Positions 31,499 to 34,057 of a DNA stretch of 34,057 nucleotides are shown here, piece after piece (position 1 is the stretch's first letter; each line of letters starts with the position of its first letter). The notes under the pieces are model-generated. The model ran no database searches and had not been told where the DNA came from. It saw nothing but the letters and a program-made list of their open reading frames with translations. The position numbers were made by a program, and so were the translations under genes. Origin of the DNA: Cryobacterium inferilacus (GTDB taxonomy: Bacteria; Actinomycetota; Actinomycetes; Actinomycetales; Microbacteriaceae); assembly GCF_019599185.1 (NCBI RefSeq), contig NZ_JAIEUL010000028.1:1-34057 (forward strand), read 5' to 3'.

Positions 31499-32965
31499 TC
31501 AGCTCATCGAATCGAGAAGTTCCAGGAGAAGCTCGCGGGTGGTGAGCGGGTTGATGATCGCGAGCCGAAGGTTCGGTACCGAGTTGTGCGAGCTCGGTGT
31601 GACGAGGGCGCGACCCGTTGACAGTTGGAGCGCCGCCCAAGAGTCGTAGTCGTCTTGCGTCCAGCCGATCCGCTCGAAAACGACTATCGAGAGCTGCGGG
31701 TCGCGGACGAGTCGTAGGTGTGGCCGCAAGTTGATCTCGTCGGCGATTTCTCGGGCCAGTTCGATGCAGGCCGTCACCGCGTCCCGGTAGGCTCCGGCGC
31801 CGTGGGTTGCCAGGGAGAACCAGAGCGGCAGCCCGCGTGCGCGCCGCGTGAGGTGCACGGCATAGTCGGCGGCACTCCAATCGGCGGTTTGGGTGACGGC
31901 GTCAAGGTACTCCGCACGTTGCGTGTGGGCTCGGCGCCCCTCCTCCGGATCGCGGTAGATCAGGGCACACGCATCGAACGGAGCGAACAGCCACTTGTGT
32001 GGGTCGACGATCAGGGAGTCTGCGCGTTCGACGCCGGCGAACAGGGGGCGGCCGACGGGCGAGAGCATCCCCGCGAGACCGTAGGCGCCGTCGACGTGCA
32101 GCCAGAACGTGTATTCGTCCTTGAGGGCGGCGATCGATGCGATGTCATCAACGGTGCCGAAGTTCGTCGAACCCGCCGTTGCGACGACAGCGAAGACCGT
32201 CACATCAGTGGAGTCCAGTGCCTCCCGCACCGAGCCGGCCTCCAACGCTCCAGTCGAGGATGGCCTGACCGGGACGACGTCGACGTCCATTATGCGGGCG
32301 ACCGAGCGGACCGAGGAATGCGCATCGGCGCTTGCGATGATGGCCCAGCGAGCCGGTGCCGAAAGGCCCAGCCGCGCTCGGGATCGACGCGCGCTCTCCC
32401 GCGCCGCGACGAGGGCGGACAGGTTCCCTTGGGTGCCGCCCTGCACAAAAGTTCCGCCCGCGCCCGGTGGGAGGCCGAACTCGCGGGCGAGCCAGTCGAG
32501 CACTTGGTTCTCGGCGAAGATCGCGCCGGAACCCACCCGCCAGAACCCGCCGAAGACGGCGCTCGCGGAGACGAGCATGTCGAACGCCGTCGCGGTTTTC
32601 GTCGGAGCGGCGGGGATGAAGGAGAGGTATCCCGGATGATCGGCGGCCACGCAGGCGGGGCTCAGCACGTCCGCGAAGATCCCGAGGGCCGCCTGCACGC
32701 CGATGCCCTGCTCCGTCAGAGCGCCGGAGGCGAACTCGAGTAGGTCCGAATCCTTCGTTGTCCCGCCCAGCGGCGGATCGGTGAGCAGGCGTTCGCGAGC
32801 ACGGGCGAGGATCAGGTCGACGGCATGCGCGGTCTCGTCGCTGGTCACGTGCATTCGCGTCGACGCGGCCGCAGCCTGTGTGACGGCCGGAACGGGCGCG
32901 ACCGAGCCCTCGTCCGGGCTCTGTCCGGTGGGGATCGTCACGTCGTTTTCATCGGTGGTCGTCAT
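31499..32965 (-). CDS. PLP-dependent group II amino acid decarboxylase
   Basis: A 488-residue fold-type I decarboxylase. After a disordered Ala/Thr-rich N-terminus (1-40) come HPGYLSFIPA (110-119), GGTFVQGGTQGNLSAL (170-185), the PLP-ring histidine/aspartate in HVDGAYG (Asp292) and the PLP lysine in VDPHKW (Lys324). Group members act on aromatic amino acids, glutamate, diaminobutyrate and others; the substrate here cannot be read. It starts 3 nt after the stop of the NRPS gene, with GGAGG about 10 nt upstream overlapping the NRPS end, so the two are coupled. It probably supplies an amine to, or modifies the precursor of, the peptide product. Confidence 0.9.
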   Translation of the reverse strand: MTTTDENDVTIPTGQSPDEGSVAPVPAVTQAAAASTRMHVTSDETAHAVDLILARARERLLTDPPLGGTTKDSDLLEFASGALTEQGIGVQAALGIFADVLSPACVAADHPGYLSFIPAAPTKTATAFDMLVSASAVFGGFWRVGSGAIFAENQVLDWLAREFGLPPGAGGTFVQGGTQGNLSALVAARESARRSRARLGLSAPARWAIIASADAHSSVRSVARIMDVDVVPVRPSSTGALEAGSVREALDSTDVTVFAVVATAGSTNFGTVDDIASIAALKDEYTFWLHVDGAYGLAGMLSPVGRPLFAGVERADSLIVDPHKWLFAPFDACALIYRDPEEGRRAHTQRAEYLDAVTQTADWSAADYAVHLTRRARGLPLWFSLATHGAGAYRDAVTACIELAREIADEINLRPHLRLVRDPQLSIVVFERIGWTQDDYDSWAALQLSTGRALVTPSSHNSVPNLRLAIINPLTTRELLLELLDSMS

Positions 32966-32968
32966 CGG

Positions 32969-34057
32969 TCACTCGCCTCCAGCTGGGGTTGTTTCGGTGG
33001 TCTGGGGCGCGCCCGCCGGCAATATCGTTCGAGCTCCGGCCAGCCGATCGAGCAGCAGTGCGAACCGGCGCAGGAGCCCGGAGGCACGCGGCGGTCGGCC
33101 GCGCGATCCGTCGACCCGCGCGTTCGTGACTCCGGCGGTGGTTTCGAGGACGAGGAAAATGTCGATCTCGTCGAGGAGCACCGGGTCCGGTGCGCCACCC
33201 GCCGGGGGCAGGCGCAGAGCCGGCAGGCTGCCTGCTCCCTCGAATCGGATCCGACTTCCCACGTCGAGTGTTCGCGCGTCGAGCAGCGCGCGCTCGAGCG
33301 CGTTGATCCTCGTCTCGTGCGGTCCGGCAGCCGGGACGTCGAGGGCGACGAGCCCCGCGGCGAGCCACAGCAGAACCTGTCGAGGCATATCGTCTGTCGT
33401 CGATTCAAGGGCCAGGACGAACGCGTATGCCGAGGCGACCGTATCCTTCGGCTCCCACCGGCTCGAGACGGCGACTGTTGACGTGGAGCCGCCACCGCCG
33501 CGGTTCAATACGGTGCGGCGCAGGACGAGTGTCGCCTGGGCGGTGCGGCGTATCCGCGCCGCTTGCGCGCGAACGGTCGTTGCAGCGAAGAGGTCGCCGA
33601 TGCCGAGCGGTTCAGCCGAGTGAGTGGCGAGTTGCGACCGCAGTTGGATGAGGGTGAGCGAGGTGCCGCCGATTTCGAAGAAGTTGTCGTCGGGGCCGAT
33701 GTCGTCCCGTCCAAGCACCTCCGTCCATACCGCGGCGATCTCCGTCTCCAGGCCTCTGCCGAGTGGTGCGCTTACCGTCTTTCCTGGGCTCGGTCGCGGT
33801 AGCGCGGCTGGATCCAGCTTCCCGTTGCGAGTCAGCGGGATCGCGTCGATGCGGGTGAATGACGCGGGAATCATATAGCCCGGCAGCCGGTCGGCCAGAG
33901 CGTCGCGCACCTCGGCACCGGCATCAGTGTCAGTGTCGGTGTCGGTGTCGGTGACGAGGTACGCGGCCAGGGCCAGGGGTGCGTCCGGGGCGCCGCGGTG
34001 ACCGATCACGACCACATCGCGAGCCAGGCCCGTGGCACGGATCGCGGCTTCCACCTC
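32969..34057 (-). CDS. Nonribosomal peptide synthetase, C-terminal part (A-PCP-unknown domain)
   Basis: 362 residues of a longer gene whose 5' part lies beyond the window end. The fragment opens in the adenylation-domain C-terminal lid (EVEAAI), continues through a TDTDTDTDTD stretch to the A10 motif NGKLDP (catalytic lysine, about residue 80), then a carrier domain (about 100-175) with DNFFEIGGTSL, whose Ser133 is the phosphopantetheine site. The last 180 or so residues contain no condensation, thioesterase or reductase motif that I recognise; they look folded (SAYAFVLALESTTDD, LLDEIDIFLVLETTAGV) and end in a Thr/Pro/Ala tail. It is coupled to the downstream decarboxylase. The product is unknown. 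Confidence 0.88.
   Translation of the reverse strand, partial: EVEAAIRATGLARDVVVIGHRGAPDAPLALAAYLVTDTDTDTDTDAGAEVRDALADRLPGYMIPASFTRIDAIPLTRNGKLDPAALPRPSPGKTVSAPLGRGLETEIAAVWTEVLGRDDIGPDDNFFEIGGTSLTLIQLRSQLATHSAEPLGIGDLFAATTVRAQAARIRRTAQATLVLRRTVLNRGGGGSTSTVAVSSRWEPKDTVASAYAFVLALESTTDDMPRQVLLWLAAGLVALDVPAAGPHETRINALERALLDARTLDVGSRIRFEGAGSLPALRLPPAGGAPDPVLLDEIDIFLVLETTAGVTNARVDGSRGRPPRASGLLRRFALLLDRLAGARTILPAGAPQTTETTPAGGE
33924..33953. repeat. Hexanucleotide tandem repeat in the NRPS gene
   Basis: Five consecutive 6-bp units, two TCAGTG and three TCGGTG on the plus strand, encode Thr-Asp five times in the adenylation domain. Unit gain or loss would keep the frame, so the length of this surface loop may vary among strains. 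Confidence 0.85.

Overview
The window is a high-GC chromosomal segment of an actinobacterium, most likely Microbacteriaceae (Cryobacterium/Leifsonia-like). The grounds are GC-rich codon use, short actinobacterial MenE and MenA forms, an archaeal-type aspartyl-tRNA synthetase, the small DUF7882 family, and a histidine phosphatase-ResA-CcdA-ResB-CcsB-men gene order resembling that of mycobacteria. This assignment is inference from gene content.

Layout. 1-1555: start of an exported protein, a terminator and aspS, all on the minus strand. 1620-6317: a system II cytochrome c maturation operon (histidine phosphatase, resA-like, ccdA, resB, ccsB). 6318-6435: a repeat-bearing gap. 6436-9621: minus-strand menC, two small proteins, a sigma-70 factor and a small protein translationally coupled to it. 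9818-15695: menB, menE, menA, two small membrane proteins (DUF4229 and PLDc_N-like) and menD. 15761-24488: a nitrogen-assimilation cassette made of a sodium:solute symporter divergent from two DUF1989 'urea carboxylase-associated' proteins, a biotin-dependent urea/guanidine carboxylase and allophanate hydrolase. 24693-25016: a DUF4190 protein. 25130-28256: menF divergent from menG and a long-chain polyprenyl diphosphate synthase, followed by an FprA-type reductase (to 29664). 29751-31311: alpha/beta hydrolase and YajQ. 31499-34057: a minus-strand PLP decarboxylase downstream of the 3' end of an NRPS gene that runs off the window.

How it works together. Menaquinone synthesis from chorismate is nearly complete (MenF, D, C, E, B, A, G plus the side-chain synthase). 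MenH and the DHNA-CoA thioesterase are not recognised. It sits next to the cytochrome c maturation genes, so much of the window builds respiratory electron carriers. The carboxylase/DUF1989/allophanate hydrolase set probably releases ammonia from guanidine (guanidine -> carboxyguanidine -> allophanate -> ammonia + CO2) rather than from urea.

Most notable non-coding signals. (1) Eleven genes carry a TANNNT hexamer exactly 6-7 nt before the start codon, the signature of leaderless transcripts, including the lead genes of nearly all menaquinone units. (2) Two families of about 65-nt perfect or near-perfect palindromes occur three times each at gene ends; two copies of one family encode the last codons of neighbouring proteins. 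(3) A 20-bp palindrome precedes the guanidine/urea cassette, where no known guanidine riboswitch could be recognised. No tRNA, rRNA, CRISPR or transposase was seen.
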